The position numbers and the translations under genes are program-made. Of a DNA stretch of 64,000 bases, positions 15,191-27,237 are shown one piece after another. This DNA comes from Paenibacillus mesophilus (GTDB lineage: Bacteria; Bacillota; Bacilli; Paenibacillales; NBRC-103111). The stretch spans positions 463,755 to 527,754 of the forward strand of contig NZ_VCRA01000004.1 in the NCBI RefSeq assembly GCF_005938385.1, given 5' to 3'. The notes beneath the pieces are model-generated. The model saw only the letters and a program-made list of their open reading frames with translations. It was not told the DNA's origin and searched no databases. How positions within the stretch are numbered: the first letter of the stretch is position 1; every line of letters begins with the position of its first letter.

Positions 15191-16489
15191 TTAGTTAATA
15201 TTATTCTCTTGTTCGATTATTTCATTTTTTGTTAAATCTTCTTCGGAAAGCCCTTGCTGCATTTCGAGATGCTCTATATCCGTAATTGATTCTAATTTAT
15301 ATATTATGTTGACTAATGCCGCGGTCAAAATATTTATTTGATCTTGATTCAATAAAACAGTAGAACTATGCACTATATAATTTCTTAATTTACTTAAATT
15401 ATCAATCTCATTTCCTAAATTCTCATCAATCACTTTCTTTTCAACTAAGGTCTTAGTTAAATACGCCACGTTAAATCTTTTCTTCAAAAAATCATGCTCC
15501 GAATAAAGATTTTGAGAAATCGCAGTTCTAGCTAAAGCGAATTCTAGCTTTTTATAATGAGAAACAAATTTAAAAAATAAATCATTTTTACTCGAAATTA
15601 CATTTTCCGCCACTATATCCTTTTCTTCTGCTGATATTACAATTTTATCTAAACTATCAATCGCCTTATTAAGTTTATCCTTTAACTCATCGTATAATTT
15701 CTCAATCTGGTCATACTCAAATTTTGTAATTGAATTATTATGTGCAATTTTACATCTAAGTTTATATAAAGTTTCCCATCTGTTTTTCAAAAATGTATGA
15801 TCACAGTCTACTATTTTGGAAAAGTATCTGTCCCAATTTGATCTAGGTACATATTTGGTTAAATCATCTAATGATAAATCCTCTACCTTTTCTATTTTGC
15901 TTATTTTATCTATTAAAGTTGATGGAGGGAATGGAGAATATTCTTTAAAAAGAAAGTTTGCAAGCTGAATAAAATCAGTCTGATATAAATAGTCAGGACT
16001 TTCTTCCTTTTTATCCATCCTCACAGAGTTTTTTACCTCTTCAGGTACTGAATCTTTTGTCCACTCTAAACCTACATTTGTAAGCATAAATTTAGTTATT
16101 AATTTTCTCATTAGATTTTCTATTTGATAAATGAAAGGATACGCTTTACTTGAATAGAAGAAACTGACATCGTCCCACAAAGTCTGGGGATGCCTTATGC
16201 TTGCTTTATGTAATAGATCTCTGACTGCTTTCAATAACTGTTCAAACTCTGAAGTCCTTTCGTAATCTGCACATGAGAACCTAACATGGAAAAACCGTTC
16301 ATTTTTATCTTTCAACTGGTCCGTTTGCACTTCATAATCTACTTCAAGTTTTTTATGTTTAAGCTTTCGATTTCTAATATCTATGTCGGAATTGGCCTTT
16401 AGCAGGTTATTAAAGGCTGCCTCATTTGAGCAAAATGAATTTTTTGTATCCACGATAACCAGATACTCAACCTTTAAAGCTGTTGTCAA
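15191..16489 (-). CDS. AT-rich protein with two HEPN Rx4-6H motifs; candidate defence RNase
   Basis: 432 residues from TTG at 16489, chosen because AGGGAG lies 10 bases upstream; an in-frame GTG three codons earlier is too close. Two HEPN signatures are visible: RCKIAH (Arg245, His250) in a helical block starting near WDRYFSKIV, and RNYIVH (Arg369, His374) near the C-terminus. A third helical block (YPFIYQIENLMRKLI) may be a degenerate HEPN. The first 90 residues form a separate mixed alpha/beta region. HEPN pairs are typical of RNases in abortive-infection, toxin-antitoxin and RNA-repair systems. Base composition is far more AT-rich than its neighbours, indicating transfer. No antitoxin gene is adjacent. 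Confidence 0.7.
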   Translation of the reverse strand: MTTALKVEYLVIVDTKNSFCSNEAAFNNLLKANSDIDIRNRKLKHKKLEVDYEVQTDQLKDKNERFFHVRFSCADYERTSEFEQLLKAVRDLLHKASIRHPQTLWDDVSFFYSSKAYPFIYQIENLMRKLITKFMLTNVGLEWTKDSVPEEVKNSVRMDKKEESPDYLYQTDFIQLANFLFKEYSPFPPSTLIDKISKIEKVEDLSLDDLTKYVPRSNWDRYFSKIVDCDHTFLKNRWETLYKLRCKIAHNNSITKFEYDQIEKLYDELKDKLNKAIDSLDKIVISAEEKDIVAENVISSKNDLFFKFVSHYKKLEFALARTAISQNLYSEHDFLKKRFNVAYLTKTLVEKKVIDENLGNEIDNLSKLRNYIVHSSTVLLNQDQINILTAALVNIIYKLESITDIEHLEMQQGLSEEDLTKNEIIEQENNIN

Positions 16490-16521
16490 TATAGCCACAC
16501 TCCCTGAAAATTTATAGGACT

Positions 16522-16550
16522 ATTGTACCGGATAAATCATTTATCTACAA
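16522..16550 (-). promoter_or_regulatory. promoter with palindromic spacer, HEPN gene
   Basis: Read leftward: TTGTAG, 17 bases, TACAAT, about 30 bases before the start. The spacer holds GATAAAT-G-ATTTATC (16531-16545), a perfect 7-bp dyad that starts on the last base of the -35. It is well placed for a repressor, possibly the protein itself. Confidence 0.55.
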
Positions 16551-16632
16551 TATTTTCCTATAGCTTTCTTACTGTACCCTATAATAACATCAAATTAGAA
16601 CACAACCTAATGCTGATGCGGATTTACATTGT

Positions 16633-16770
16633 GGGGGCGAGGGGAGTATTGATATCTTGATTTAATTTCGGAGCTTACTCGCCGATGATGATATTAGCAT
16701 TCGATGCCGCGTTCGTTCGCTATGCTCCCTGCGCGCGGGACTGAACCCTCTGCAGGGTTTGCCTCCACAT
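16633..16770. repeat. diverged copy of the ssrA 3' flank
   Basis: Begins with GGGGGCGAGGGGAGTATTGA, like the tmRNA 3' end on this strand, followed by a T-rich part and a strongly diverged core that ends near CTCCACATATTCG. It lies just upstream of the HEPN gene promoter. Confidence 0.5.
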
Positions 16771-16820
16771 ATTCGTACACCAAAAGAAACAGAACACCGC
16801 TAAGGGTCCTTTTTCTTTTG

Positions 16821-17044
16821 GTGTAGGCGATGGGAGTATCGACAATCCAGATTAAACTTCCTGCCTAAGCCACTCTACGATGCAGATCGCAGCGGTAGAT
16901 TTCTATTGCGCGCTCCCTACGCTTCGCTACGGTCCGCGCGATCGACCCCAATGCCCTCCTTCGCACAGGGGTTCTCCTCCCGAGCCTCCTTGTATACGAA
17001 TAAAGGCACTGACCAAGGTTACGGTCAGTGCCTTTTCGTACTAG
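16821..17044. repeat. ssrA 3'-flank repeat unit, distal tandem copy
   Basis: About 222 bp: GTAGGCGATGGGAGTATCGA, the core GATGCAGATCGCAGCGGTAG, the GCGCGATCGACCCCAATG segment, then a 12-bp-stem hairpin (AAGGCACTGACC/GGTCAGTGCCTT at 17002-17033). It is directly joined to the next unit. Confidence 0.75.
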
Positions 17045-17250
17045 TATGGAGTCGAGGGGAGTATCGACAATCTCGATTAAATTTTCTGACGAAGTTTATT
17101 CGACGATGCAGATCGCAGCGGTAGATTTCGATTGCGTGCTCCCTTCGCTTCGCTCCAGTCCGCGCGATCGCCCCCAATGTCCTTCTTCGCACAGGGGTTC
17201 TCCTCCTTGCTCCATAGCATGCAAAAAGCACCCTTTCGGGTGCTCTGCAT
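17045..17250. repeat. ssrA 3'-flank repeat unit, proximal tandem copy
   Basis: About 208 bp with the same order as the preceding unit: TATGGAGTCGAGGGGAGTAT, core GATGCAGATCGCAGCGGTAG, GCGCGATCGCCCCCAATG, then the terminator hairpin of the genuine tmRNA. The next bases are the true tmRNA 3' end, TATGGAGGCGAGGGGAGTCG. The unit thus reproduces the junction between tmRNA and its downstream flank. Confidence 0.8.
17222..17245 (-). terminator. tmRNA terminator
   Basis: Read leftward, GCACCC and GGGTGC close over GAAA and are followed by TTTTT. It is nested in a larger palindrome (CTCCATAGCATGCA and its complement) whose outer arm includes the last five bases of tmRNA. Confidence 0.85.
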
Positions 17251-17254
17251 GCTA

Positions 17255-17615
17255 TGGAGGCGAGGGGAGTCGAACCCCTGTCCGAAGATAACGCCACACC
17301 AGCTTCTACGGGTGTAGTTACAGCTTTGATGTCACCCTAGAGTCGTCCTGTAACCGACTACCCTTTGGGTCAGCCTGATTGTCTTCTTCAGCTAGCCCCA
17401 GGCGGAGACTAGACAGCGTATCCCACTAAGGTTGAGCCCCTATCCCGGCACATGGGCGATGCAGGGTAGAAGCCGCGTCACAGGTTATTAAGCTGCGAAA
17501 GCGAGTTTTGGTTGTTGTTTGCCAGTTAATTGGCGTTCGCGTTGATGAAGTGGACGCAGCCCCACTACCCGCTACTCATGCTCGAACTATCCCCGTCGAA
17601 TCCAAAAACGCCCCC
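17255..17615 (-). ncRNA. ssrA: transfer-messenger RNA (tmRNA)
   Basis: A 361-base tmRNA. The 5' end GGGGGCG pairs with CGCCTCC before the encoded CCA, forming the acceptor stem, and the T arm GGTTCGACTCC is intact. The tag frame occupies 17488-17523 and reads GKQQPKLAFAA then TAA, so with the charged Ala the degradation tag is AGKQQPKLAFAA. The GKxx...AA ends match Bacillus-type tags, though the penultimate hydrophobic residue is Phe where Bacillus has Leu. tmRNA rescues stalled ribosomes with SmpB, encoded just upstream. Its 3' end is a frequent integration site for mobile elements, as the repeats downstream show. Confidence 0.95.
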
Positions 17616-17705
17616 GAGATCGGAAGTCTCGTCATCTGGAACGAGGTGCTTCGCTAAGCGGCTTACGGAGCCGGAACCGACAGCGCAATGTATCGCTGTA
17701 AACTT

Positions 17706-17711
17706 ATTATA
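17706..17711 (-). promoter_or_regulatory. -10 element for ssrA
   Basis: Read leftward, TATAAT lies about 90 bases upstream of the mature tmRNA 5' end, implying a leader removed by processing. The leader contains a short hairpin (GCTCCGTAAGCCGCTTAGCG region). No strong -35 is visible. Confidence 0.5.
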
Positions 17712-17798
17712 ACACAATTCCCGATTCGTGCGACGGCTTCTTGATGGAAGCGATAGTGCACCTTGGCAGTCTTGCCATGGAAACTATCGACTCACTTG

Positions 17799-18278
17799 CT
17801 ACCGCGCGACCTTCTGCTTCTCGCGAAGAGCGCGCTGGATGTCGCGCTGCGCATCGCGCTTGGCGTCGCTTTCGCGCTTGTCGTATTGCTTCTTGCCTTT
17901 GGCGATACCGATCAGCAGCTTGGCGTAGCCATTGCGGATATACACCTTGAGCGGCACGATCGTATAGCCCTGCTGCTTGGCCAAGCCGAGCAGCTTGTGA
18001 ATCTGTTCCTTCTTCAGCAGCAGCTTCCTCGCTCGGGTAGGGTCCGACGGATTGCTGCGGTTTCCCTGCGCGAACGGGCTGATATGCATGTTGTTGACGA
18101 ACGCTTCGCCATTCCGAATCGTACAGAACGCGTCTGAAATGTTGGCACGGCCGCCCCGAAGCGACTTGATTTCCGTTCCGGTCAATACAAGACCCGCTTC
18201 ATACGTATCCTCGACGAAGTAGTCGTGAGACGCTTTCTTGTTCTGCGCGAGCAGCTTGCCGTCGCTTTTCTTGCTCAA
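17799..18278 (-). CDS. smpB: SsrA-binding protein SmpB
   Basis: 159 residues starting at TTG, 8 bases after GGAGG. Family blocks: [28 protein letters not shown] (in two parts), [23 protein letters not shown] and the basic C-terminal tail [16 protein letters not shown] that enters the mRNA channel. SmpB delivers tmRNA to stalled ribosomes. It lies between rnr and ssrA, the usual arrangement, since RNase R degrades the mRNAs that trans-translation releases. A GC-rich hairpin without a T run (about 18306-18334) sits in the 128-bp gap to rnr. Confidence 0.97.
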   Translation of the reverse strand: MSKKSDGKLLAQNKKASHDYFVEDTYEAGLVLTGTEIKSLRGGRANISDAFCTIRNGEAFVNNMHISPFAQGNRSNPSDPTRARKLLLKKEQIHKLLGLAKQQGYTIVPLKVYIRNGYAKLLIGIAKGKKQYDKRESDAKRDAQRDIQRALREKQKVAR

Positions 18279-18405
18279 TCCGGTTCCCTCCTTTCGCTAG
18301 AAGGAACGGACGACCCAGGCGGGCCGTCCGCTGCCGTTCTTACAACGCTAGGAGTTAATTGTATCAACTTCAACGGTCAAAATCAATGCGAGCCTACCGC
18401 TATAG

Positions 18406-20991
18406 TTATTTTTTCCCGCGCTTCTTCGCTCCTGCCAGCGCGCCGCCTTTCACGCCGCCGTTCTTCGGCTTGCGCGATGCGCCGAAGCCTCCCGGCCGCT
18501 TGCCGCCACGCGCTCCGCCGCCTTCCGTCCCCGCTCGGCTGCCGCCACCGCTTCCGCGCGGACTGCCCCCGGCTCCGCTGCGCCCGCGACCTCCGCGTCC
18601 GCCTCCAGCGCCGGTCCCGCTTCGTTCCGGCCGCACGTTCGTCCACTCGCCACCGCCGTTATCTCCACCGGCTCGGTTACCTTCACCCGCTGCCGCTCCG
18701 CGCTCGCTGCGCTTGCCTGTACCGCCGGCTTTGCCGCTGCGGCTGAAGCCCCAAGCGTCCACTCCGCCTTTGCCGCGGCCTCGCTCCCGATCCCGGCCTT
18801 CGTCGCCCGGCTTGCCGCGCTTTCCGCGATTGCCATCGACGAAGCTAACTTTTTGCTGGCGCGGCTGCGCATCCACCATCTCGAAATCGATGTTGTGCTC
18901 ATCCATATTCACGCGAGCAACGCGTACTTTGACATCGTCGCCGATCCGGTATATTTTGGACGTCCGCTCCCCGATCAGCGCATGCTGCATTTCATGGTAA
19001 TGGTAGTAATCGTCGTGCAGATCGCTTAGCCGGATTAGACCCTCTACCGTGTTCTCCAATTCGACGAATATGCCGAAGTTCGTTACGCTGCTGATCATGC
19101 CTTCGAACTCTTCGCCCACTTTATCAAGCATATACTCGGCTTTCTTCAAAGCTTCCGTATCCCGCTCTGCATCTACCGCAAGCCGCTCACGCTCGGACGA
19201 CTGCCTTGCGATATCGTCCATCCGAGCGGTCAAATATTCGTGCCGCTTATCGGTCAGCGAGCCGCTCTCCAGCACTTCGCGGATGACGCGGTGTATGATC
19301 AAATCCGGGTAACGCCGGATCGGCGAAGTGAAGTGCGAATAAAACTCCGCGGCCAAGCCGAAATGGCCCAAGCTGTTCGCATCATACCGCGCCTGCTTCA
19401 TCGAACGGAGCATGACCGTACTGATGATCGTCTCTTCCTTCGTGCCACGAATTTCCTCCAAAAGCGTCTGCAGCGCGCGGGGATGAACGGAGTTCCCCTT
19501 CCCTTTCACCACATAGCCGAAATTCGTAATAAACTCCATGAAATGCTGCAGCTTGTCGCCGTCCGGGTTTTCGTGAATCCGGTACAAGAACGGCACTTTC
19601 ATCCAATGGAAATGTTCCGCTACCGTCTCGTTGGCCGCCAGCATGAATTCTTCGATAATTTGTTCCGCAATGGACCGTTCCCGCTTGACGATATCGGTCG
19701 GCTTGCCGTTCTCGTCTACAAGTATTTTCGACTCTTGGAAATCGAAGTCGATCGCGCCGCGCTGCATTCTCCGGTTGCGCAGCTTCATCGCCAGTTCTTC
19801 CATCAGCTTGAAGAAATCGACCAGATCCTTGTAGCGCTCCGTTACCTCTTCATCTTCGCCGCGCAATATTTTACGGACGTTCGTATAAGTCATCCGCTCC
19901 GTCGTCTTGATGACGCTCGTGAAAATATCGTGGCGAACGAGGTTGACGTTGCCGTCGAATTCCATCTCGCACGACATCGTCAGCCGGTCCACCTTCGGAT
20001 TCAAGCTGCATATCCCGTTGGATAAACGATGGGGCAGCATCGGAATAACCCGGTCGACCAAATAGACGCTGCTTCCGCGGTTATAGGCTTCACGATCGAG
20101 CTCTGAATTTTCCCGCACATAATAGCTTACGTCGGCTATATGAACGCCAAGCACGTAGTTACCGTTCGGCAGCTGCTCCACGTTCACCGCATCGTCCAAA
20201 TCTTTGGCATCCTCGCCGTCGATCGTCACGATCCGTTTTCCCCGCAAATCTCTGCGCCCTTGAAGCTCTTCTTCGCCGATGGAATCCGGTACTTGTTCGG
20301 CTTCGGCCATCACTTCCTCCGGAAATGCTTCCGGCAGCTGGTACTTGCGGATGATGGACAAGATGTCCACGCCGGGATCGTCCTTATGGCCCAAAATCTC
20401 GACCACCCGTCCTTCGGCCGCTGCGCGTCCTTCCGGATATTGAACGATATCGACTACAACCTTCTGTCCGGTTACGGCCCCTTGGAAAGCATCCTTCGGA
20501 ATAAAAATATCTTTCGTAATCCGTTTGTCGTCCGCAATGACGAAAGCGTAGCTCTCGAAGCTTTGGAACGTACCGACGACTTGCGTCACCGCCCGGGTAA
20601 CCACTCGGACGACTTCGCCCTCGAGCTTGCCTCCGGCCGCACTCTTCGACGTAATACGCGCAAGTATGATATCTCCGTTCATGGCGCCGTTCATATCGTT
20701 GGCGTGAATGTAAATGTCCGGATGATCTTTATCATCCGGCAGCAGGAAGCCGAAGCCTTTCGCATGCCCCTGCAGCTTGCCCTTGATCAAATTCATCCGC
20801 TCCGGCACTCCATAGCGCTCCGTACGGGTCCGTATAATTTCTCCGGCGTCCTCCAGCTGATTCAGCATTTTCAGAAATTGCTTGAACGACTCCGCGTCGC
20901 CGATGTCGAAATTTTTCTCGAGCTCCTGGTACGTCATCGGCTTGTACGCCTTCTCGCGCATGAAATCGAGCAACTCTTCTTTTGTAATCAT
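18406..20991 (-). CDS. rnr: ribonuclease R with long Gly/Arg/Lys-rich tail
   Basis: 861 residues from ATG at 20991 (AGGTGA at 6 bases; the TTG before it is too close). An N-terminal winged helix ([20 protein letters not shown]) is followed by cold-shock domains, the RNB exonuclease core with its Asp cluster in [14 protein letters not shown] (about 255-268), and an S1 domain ([20 protein letters not shown]). From about residue 715 to the end, roughly 145 residues are almost only Gly, Arg, Lys, Ser and Ala with several RGG-like steps, much longer than the usual Lys-rich tail. It degrades structured RNA 3' to 5' and works with tmRNA in mRNA decay. Confidence 0.95.
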   Translation of the reverse strand: MITKEELLDFMREKAYKPMTYQELEKNFDIGDAESFKQFLKMLNQLEDAGEIIRTRTERYGVPERMNLIKGKLQGHAKGFGFLLPDDKDHPDIYIHANDMNGAMNGDIILARITSKSAAGGKLEGEVVRVVTRAVTQVVGTFQSFESYAFVIADDKRITKDIFIPKDAFQGAVTGQKVVVDIVQYPEGRAAAEGRVVEILGHKDDPGVDILSIIRKYQLPEAFPEEVMAEAEQVPDSIGEEELQGRRDLRGKRIVTIDGEDAKDLDDAVNVEQLPNGNYVLGVHIADVSYYVRENSELDREAYNRGSSVYLVDRVIPMLPHRLSNGICSLNPKVDRLTMSCEMEFDGNVNLVRHDIFTSVIKTTERMTYTNVRKILRGEDEEVTERYKDLVDFFKLMEELAMKLRNRRMQRGAIDFDFQESKILVDENGKPTDIVKRERSIAEQIIEEFMLAANETVAEHFHWMKVPFLYRIHENPDGDKLQHFMEFITNFGYVVKGKGNSVHPRALQTLLEEIRGTKEETIISTVMLRSMKQARYDANSLGHFGLAAEFYSHFTSPIRRYPDLIIHRVIREVLESGSLTDKRHEYLTARMDDIARQSSERERLAVDAERDTEALKKAEYMLDKVGEEFEGMISSVTNFGIFVELENTVEGLIRLSDLHDDYYHYHEMQHALIGERTSKIYRIGDDVKVRVARVNMDEHNIDFEMVDAQPRQQKVSFVDGNRGKRGKPGDEGRDRERGRGKGGVDAWGFSRSGKAGGTGKRSERGAAAGEGNRAGGDNGGGEWTNVRPERSGTGAGGGRGGRGRSGAGGSPRGSGGGSRAGTEGGGARGGKRPGGFGASRKPKNGGVKGGALAGAKKRGKK

Positions 20992-21168
20992 CAATGTTCA
21001 CCTGTCTCATTAGAAAATAAGTTCTCTCTGCTTAGTATTGACGTTTTCGAAACGCTCAACCCCCTCAAAGAGCTTCAATTGTAAGTTTAAGCCCTTACAA
21101 ATCATTACCCATAAATGGAAGTGCTGCACGAATGGAACCCGTCCGCATGTTACTCCAGCTTCCAACAA

Positions 21169-21205
21169 CTAAAAAAGCAGCAGGAGCACTTGCACCCCTG
21201 CTGCG
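21169..21205 (-). terminator. terminator after secG
   Basis: Read leftward, CAGCAGGGGTGC and GCTCCTGCTG pair around AAGT and are followed by CTTTTTTAG. Confidence 0.8.
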
Positions 21206-21218
21206 TTCGTTTCGATCT

Positions 21219-21455
21219 TTAAGATTTCACAACGTATGCGACGATAAGGGACAACAGGAAGAACGATACCGCAAATCCGACCGTCACCCTGGAAAGAAGC
21301 AGCTCCAGACCGCGCGCCTTCTGCTTGCCGAATAAATGTTCCGCACCGCCGGAGATGGCGCCCGAGAGTCCCGCGCTCTTTCCTTTTTGCAGAAGCACAA
21401 CGGCGATCAGCCCGATCGACGCAATGACCAGCAAAATTTTCAAGAAGATTTCCAT
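21219..21455 (-). CDS. secG: preprotein translocase subunit SecG
   Basis: 78 residues from ATG at 21455, 8 bases after AGGAGG; an in-frame GTG lies inside that box and is rejected. Two membrane helices flank the family loop: [20 protein letters not shown], then [20 protein letters not shown], then a second helix ending [11 protein letters not shown]. SecG is the small accessory subunit of the SecYEG channel. It has its own promoter (21539-21567) and terminator, so it is a monocistronic unit between the glycolytic operon and rnr. Confidence 0.93.
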   Translation of the reverse strand: MEIFLKILLVIASIGLIAVVLLQKGKSAGLSGAISGGAEHLFGKQKARGLELLLSRVTVGFAVSFFLLSLIVAYVVKS

Positions 21456-21538
21456 CTGATCCACCTCCTGTTCGAATGCCTTATGTATCTACGTGTATGA
21501 TCCGCGATCAACATGTTCAGAAGCCATAGTACAAAGCA

Positions 21539-21567
21539 AATATAAATATACCACATCGAACGTCCAA
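21539..21567 (-). promoter_or_regulatory. sigma-A promoter of secG
   Basis: Read leftward: TTGGAC, 17-base spacer, TATATT, about 85 bases before the secG start. Confidence 0.55.
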
Positions 21568-21613
21568 TTACAAGGATAGAGACGACGAGGCAAATTCTGC
21601 CGGTTCTCCCCGT

Positions 21614-22318
21614 TCAAGCCTGGCTTTCCCACCGTGAGGAGCGCGCTCTTCCGGACCGGCTCTTCCCGATGAAGGAAGCGATCGCTTTTCTGGCGCAGAG
21701 CAGCGCTATAAACAGAAATAATATAGCCCATACGATAGCGGGAACTCCCGTGGAACGGCTTAAACCCGTTGCATCGCCTGCCCGGCCGGGTCCCGACAGC
21801 GACAGTACGATCAAATTGATCGGTCCCATGACCGACTCTTCGAGGCAAATAAAGGAAACGAGCAAATAATAAAATTTGCGAATCGATTCGAAAGGAAGAA
21901 ACATGGCGATGCCGTTGACGATAATGAAGCCGATAAGCCACAAGACGCCAAACGTGTTGTTGACGAAAAAAGCGAGCGACAATACGGCCAGCAGCGTCAT
22001 AGCCGCATAACCGACGGTCAATTTGCCTTTGCCGTACATTGTGAACAGAAAAGCGGCAAACAGCGAAGCGGTAATATAACCGGACAAGCCGAGCGGAATC
22101 GTCTTCCAGCCGCGCTCGATAAAGGAATACGTAACCCCGCTATGATTCGAGTATAGCTGAATATAGAGAACTTTGCCGGACAGCAGCAGCGTCGTAACCG
22201 CATGGCCCAATTCATGAACCATCGTGTCCACATTGCGGAAAAAAGAAGAGAAGGGGATCCAGTGCGTCAAAATGGCGGACCCTACCAAAAACAAAATCGT
22301 TGTCATCCATCGACTCAC
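21614..22318 (-). CDS. M50-type membrane metalloprotease-like protein
   Basis: 234 residues with about six membrane helices. HELGH near residue 36 is the zinc-binding HExxH of M50B-type intramembrane proteases (site-2-protease relatives). A downstream LDG-type third ligand motif is not obvious, so activity is uncertain. It starts 23 bp after eno and is probably cotranscribed with the glycolytic operon. The C-terminus is cytoplasmic and basic (SRSGRARSSRW). A related family regulates sporulation sigma factors, but nothing here links this protein to that role. Confidence 0.7.
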   Translation of the reverse strand: MSRWMTTILFLVGSAILTHWIPFSSFFRNVDTMVHELGHAVTTLLLSGKVLYIQLYSNHSGVTYSFIERGWKTIPLGLSGYITASLFAAFLFTMYGKGKLTVGYAAMTLLAVLSLAFFVNNTFGVLWLIGFIIVNGIAMFLPFESIRKFYYLLVSFICLEESVMGPINLIVLSLSGPGRAGDATGLSRSTGVPAIVWAILFLFIALLCARKAIASFIGKSRSGRARSSRWESQA

Positions 22319-22341
22319 GGGAATCCCCTCCTTATCCGTGC

Positions 22342-23652
<1,311 letters not shown>

Positions 23653-23705
23653 TCACCTGAATAAAATATGCTGTCCGCAAATGAGGCAGACCAAAAAGAA
23701 GCTTC

Positions 23706-25247
23706 TTACTTGGAAACGATCATCGTCGCCCCGGTCATCTGCACCGGCTTGGCCACCTGCAGCAGATCGAGAATCGTCGGTGCGATATCGGCCAAAATTC
23801 CGTCGTTTCTTAGTGTAACAGATTTGTCCGTTACAATGAAAGGGACCGGATTCGTCGTATGCGCGGTAAACGGACGGCCATTCTCGTTAAAAACCATGTC
23901 GGCGTTGCCGTGGTCGGCCGTAATGATCGCGACGCCGCCTTTGGCGAGCACCGCTTCCACCACTTGGCCCATGCATTCGTCCGTCGCTTCGACCGCCTTG
24001 ATCGTAGGCTCCAGCATGCCGGAGTGCCCTACCATATCCGGGTTGGCGAAGTTCAGGATGATCGCGTCGTGCTTGTCCGCCTCGATTTCCTTCACTGCTG
24101 CCGCCGCTACCTCGTATGCGCTCATTTCCGGCTGCAGATCGTACGTGGCCACCTTCGGCGAAGGGATCAGGATACGAGTCTCTCCCGGAAGCTCGACGTC
24201 GCGGCCGCCGCTGAAAAAGAACGTCACGTGCGGATATTTCTCCGTCTCGGCGATGCGAAGCTGCTTCATGTTGTTCTGGACGAGTACTTCGCCGAGCGTA
24301 TTGTCGAGATCCTTCGGTTTATACGCAACGAAGCCCCCGACGGTTTCGCTGAACAGCGTCAAGCAGACGAAATACAAGTCGCGCGGAGCACCCGGTCCCC
24401 GGTCGAAGCCACGGAAATCGGCGTTCGTGAACACTTGGGACAACTGAATCGCCCGGTCCGGACGGAAGTTGAAGAACACGACGCCGTCTTCCGATTCGAC
24501 CAAGCCGACCGGCTTGCCCTGGGCATCAACGATAACCGTAGGCATGACGAACTCGTCAAACACGGACTTCTCGTAAGAATCGGTTACGGCTTGGATCGGA
24601 TCGGTGTACTGCGGTCCGTCCCCGTATACCATCGCACGGTAAGATTTCTCTGTACGTTCCCATCTTTTGTCACGGTCCATCGCATAATAACGGCCTTGTA
24701 CCGTGGCGATTCGCCCGACTCCGACCTTCACGATGTGGGCTTGCAGCCGCTCGATGTATCCTTTCGCGCTATCCGGGGCGACGTCACGTCCGTCCAAGAA
24801 GGCGTGTATGAACACTTCGGTCAAGCCTTCCTTCTTCGCCAAGTCCAGCAGTGCGAGCAGATGATCGATGTGGCTGTGCACGCCGCCGTCGGACAAAAGT
24901 CCGTACAGGTGCAGCTTCTTCCCTTTTTCCTTCACATGGCGAATCGCTCCGAGAAGCGTCTCATTATCGTAAAATTCCCCGTCCCGGATCGACTTGGATA
25001 TGCGCGTCAAGTCCTGATACACGATACGTCCCGCACCGATGTTCAGATGGCCGACCTCGGAGTTGCCCATCTGGCCTTCCGGCAGCCCTACGGCTTCGCC
25101 GCAAGCGGTCAACGTCGTGTTCGGGTACGTCGCCAAGTAACGGTCGTAATTCGGCTTCTTCGCCTGGGCGACGGCGTTGCCGCTCGTCTCCCCGCGCAAG
25201 CCGAAGCCGTCCATGATGATTAGCGCAACCGGTTTCGGTCTGGACAT
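23706..25247 (-). CDS. gpmI: 2,3-bisphosphoglycerate-independent phosphoglycerate mutase
   Basis: 513 residues from ATG at 25247, preceded by GAGGGGG; the upstream in-frame start is within tpiA and has no box. The metal site begins with IIMDGFGLR and the phospho-acceptor Ser is in [17 protein letters not shown]. The second metal cluster is in [11 protein letters not shown]. This Mn-dependent isoform, sensitive to pH during sporulation, is the form expected in Bacilli. The start lies one base after the tpiA stop, so translation is coupled. Confidence 0.97.
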   Translation of the reverse strand: MSRPKPVALIIMDGFGLRGETSGNAVAQAKKPNYDRYLATYPNTTLTACGEAVGLPEGQMGNSEVGHLNIGAGRIVYQDLTRISKSIRDGEFYDNETLLGAIRHVKEKGKKLHLYGLLSDGGVHSHIDHLLALLDLAKKEGLTEVFIHAFLDGRDVAPDSAKGYIERLQAHIVKVGVGRIATVQGRYYAMDRDKRWERTEKSYRAMVYGDGPQYTDPIQAVTDSYEKSVFDEFVMPTVIVDAQGKPVGLVESEDGVVFFNFRPDRAIQLSQVFTNADFRGFDRGPGAPRDLYFVCLTLFSETVGGFVAYKPKDLDNTLGEVLVQNNMKQLRIAETEKYPHVTFFFSGGRDVELPGETRILIPSPKVATYDLQPEMSAYEVAAAAVKEIEADKHDAIILNFANPDMVGHSGMLEPTIKAVEATDECMGQVVEAVLAKGGVAIITADHGNADMVFNENGRPFTAHTTNPVPFIVTDKSVTLRNDGILADIAPTILDLLQVAKPVQMTGATMIVSK

Positions 25248-25248
25248 T

Positions 25249-26055
<807 letters not shown>

Positions 26056-27237
26056 TTACTTATCGTTCAGAGCAACGACGCCCGGGAGCGCTTTGCCTTC
26101 CATAAATTCAAGCGATGCTCCGCCGCCCGTGGAAATATGGTCCATTTTGTCGGCCAGGTGGAATTTCTCGGCCGCCGCCGCGGAATCCCCGCCGCCGATG
26201 ACCGTGTAGCCTTCCGTCTTGGCGCAAGCTTCCGCGACCGCTTTCGTTCCGTTTAAGTATGGGTTCAGCTCGAATACGCCCATCGGTCCGTTCCAGACGA
26301 CCAGCTTCGATTTGGCGATGACGTCGGCGTACAGCTCGCGCGTTTTCGGTCCGATGTCGAAGCCTTCCCAATCGGCCGGAATTTCGTTGATCGGCACGAT
26401 CTTCGTATTCGCATCGTTGCTGAAATCGTCCCCTACGACAATGTCGACCGGCAGCATCAGGTTGCAGCCTTTTTCTTTCGCTTTCTTCAAGAAGGAGAGC
26501 GTCAGGTCAAGCTTCTCGTTGTCGACGAGCGATTTGCCGATTTCGTACCCTTGCGCTTTCAGGAACGTATAAGACAAGCCGCCTCCGATAAGCAGATTAT
26601 CAGCGATGTTAAGCAAATTCTCGATGACGGCGATTTTGTCCTTTACTTTGGAGCCGCCCACGATGGCGGTGAACGGACGCTCCGGATTGTGCAGCGCTTT
26701 GCCCAGCACCTCCAGTTCCTTCTCCATCAGCAAGCCGGACACGGCAGGCAAATGATGAGCGATGCCTTCCGTCGAGGCGTGAGCGCGGTGAGCGGCGCCG
26801 AAAGCGTCGTTCACGTACAGGTCCGCAAGCTCGGCGAACGCTTTGGCCAGCTCCGGATCGTTCTTCTCTTCGCCTGCGTGGAAGCGCACGTTCTCCAGGA
26901 GAAGCACGTCGCCTTCGTTCAGCTTGGCGATTTGCGCTTTCACCGTTTCTCCGATCGAATCATCGGCTTTGGCAACCGGCTTGCCGAGCAGTTCGGACAA
27001 CCGGGCGGCGGCCGGGGTCAATCTGAGCTCTTCGACGACTTGTCCCTTCGGACGGCCCATATGGCTCGCCAAAATGACTTTGGCTCCCTTATCCGCCAAG
27101 AAGCGGATCGTCGGAAGCGTCTCGCGGATGCGGGTGTCGTCGGTAATTTGACCGTTCTCGAGCGGTACGTTGAAGTCTACGCGGACAAACACCTTTTTGC
27201 CGGATACTTCGACGTCTCGAACGCTTTTTTTGTTCAT
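26056..27237 (-). CDS. pgk: phosphoglycerate kinase
   Basis: 393 residues from ATG at 27237 with AAGGAGG 7 bases upstream; a longer frame is rejected. Signature [10 protein letters not shown], the basic substrate site SHMGRPKG, and the nucleotide loop [12 protein letters not shown] are intact. It makes ATP from 1,3-bisphosphoglycerate. A 136-bp gap separates it from gap without a clear terminator. Confidence 0.98.
   Translation of the reverse strand: MNKKSVRDVEVSGKKVFVRVDFNVPLENGQITDDTRIRETLPTIRFLADKGAKVILASHMGRPKGQVVEELRLTPAAARLSELLGKPVAKADDSIGETVKAQIAKLNEGDVLLLENVRFHAGEEKNDPELAKAFAELADLYVNDAFGAAHRAHASTEGIAHHLPAVSGLLMEKELEVLGKALHNPERPFTAIVGGSKVKDKIAVIENLLNIADNLLIGGGLSYTFLKAQGYEIGKSLVDNEKLDLTLSFLKKAKEKGCNLMLPVDIVVGDDFSNDANTKIVPINEIPADWEGFDIGPKTRELYADVIAKSKLVVWNGPMGVFELNPYLNGTKAVAEACAKTEGYTVIGGGDSAAAAEKFHLADKMDHISTGGGASLEFMEGKALPGVVALNDK

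Noticed and set aside
18359..19000. Pro/Arg-rich rightward ORF
   Set aside because: It is the complement of the low-complexity RNase R tail and shows no independent coding signal.
23859..25223. 454-codon rightward ORF
   Set aside because: Antisense shadow of gpmI, caused by codon bias.
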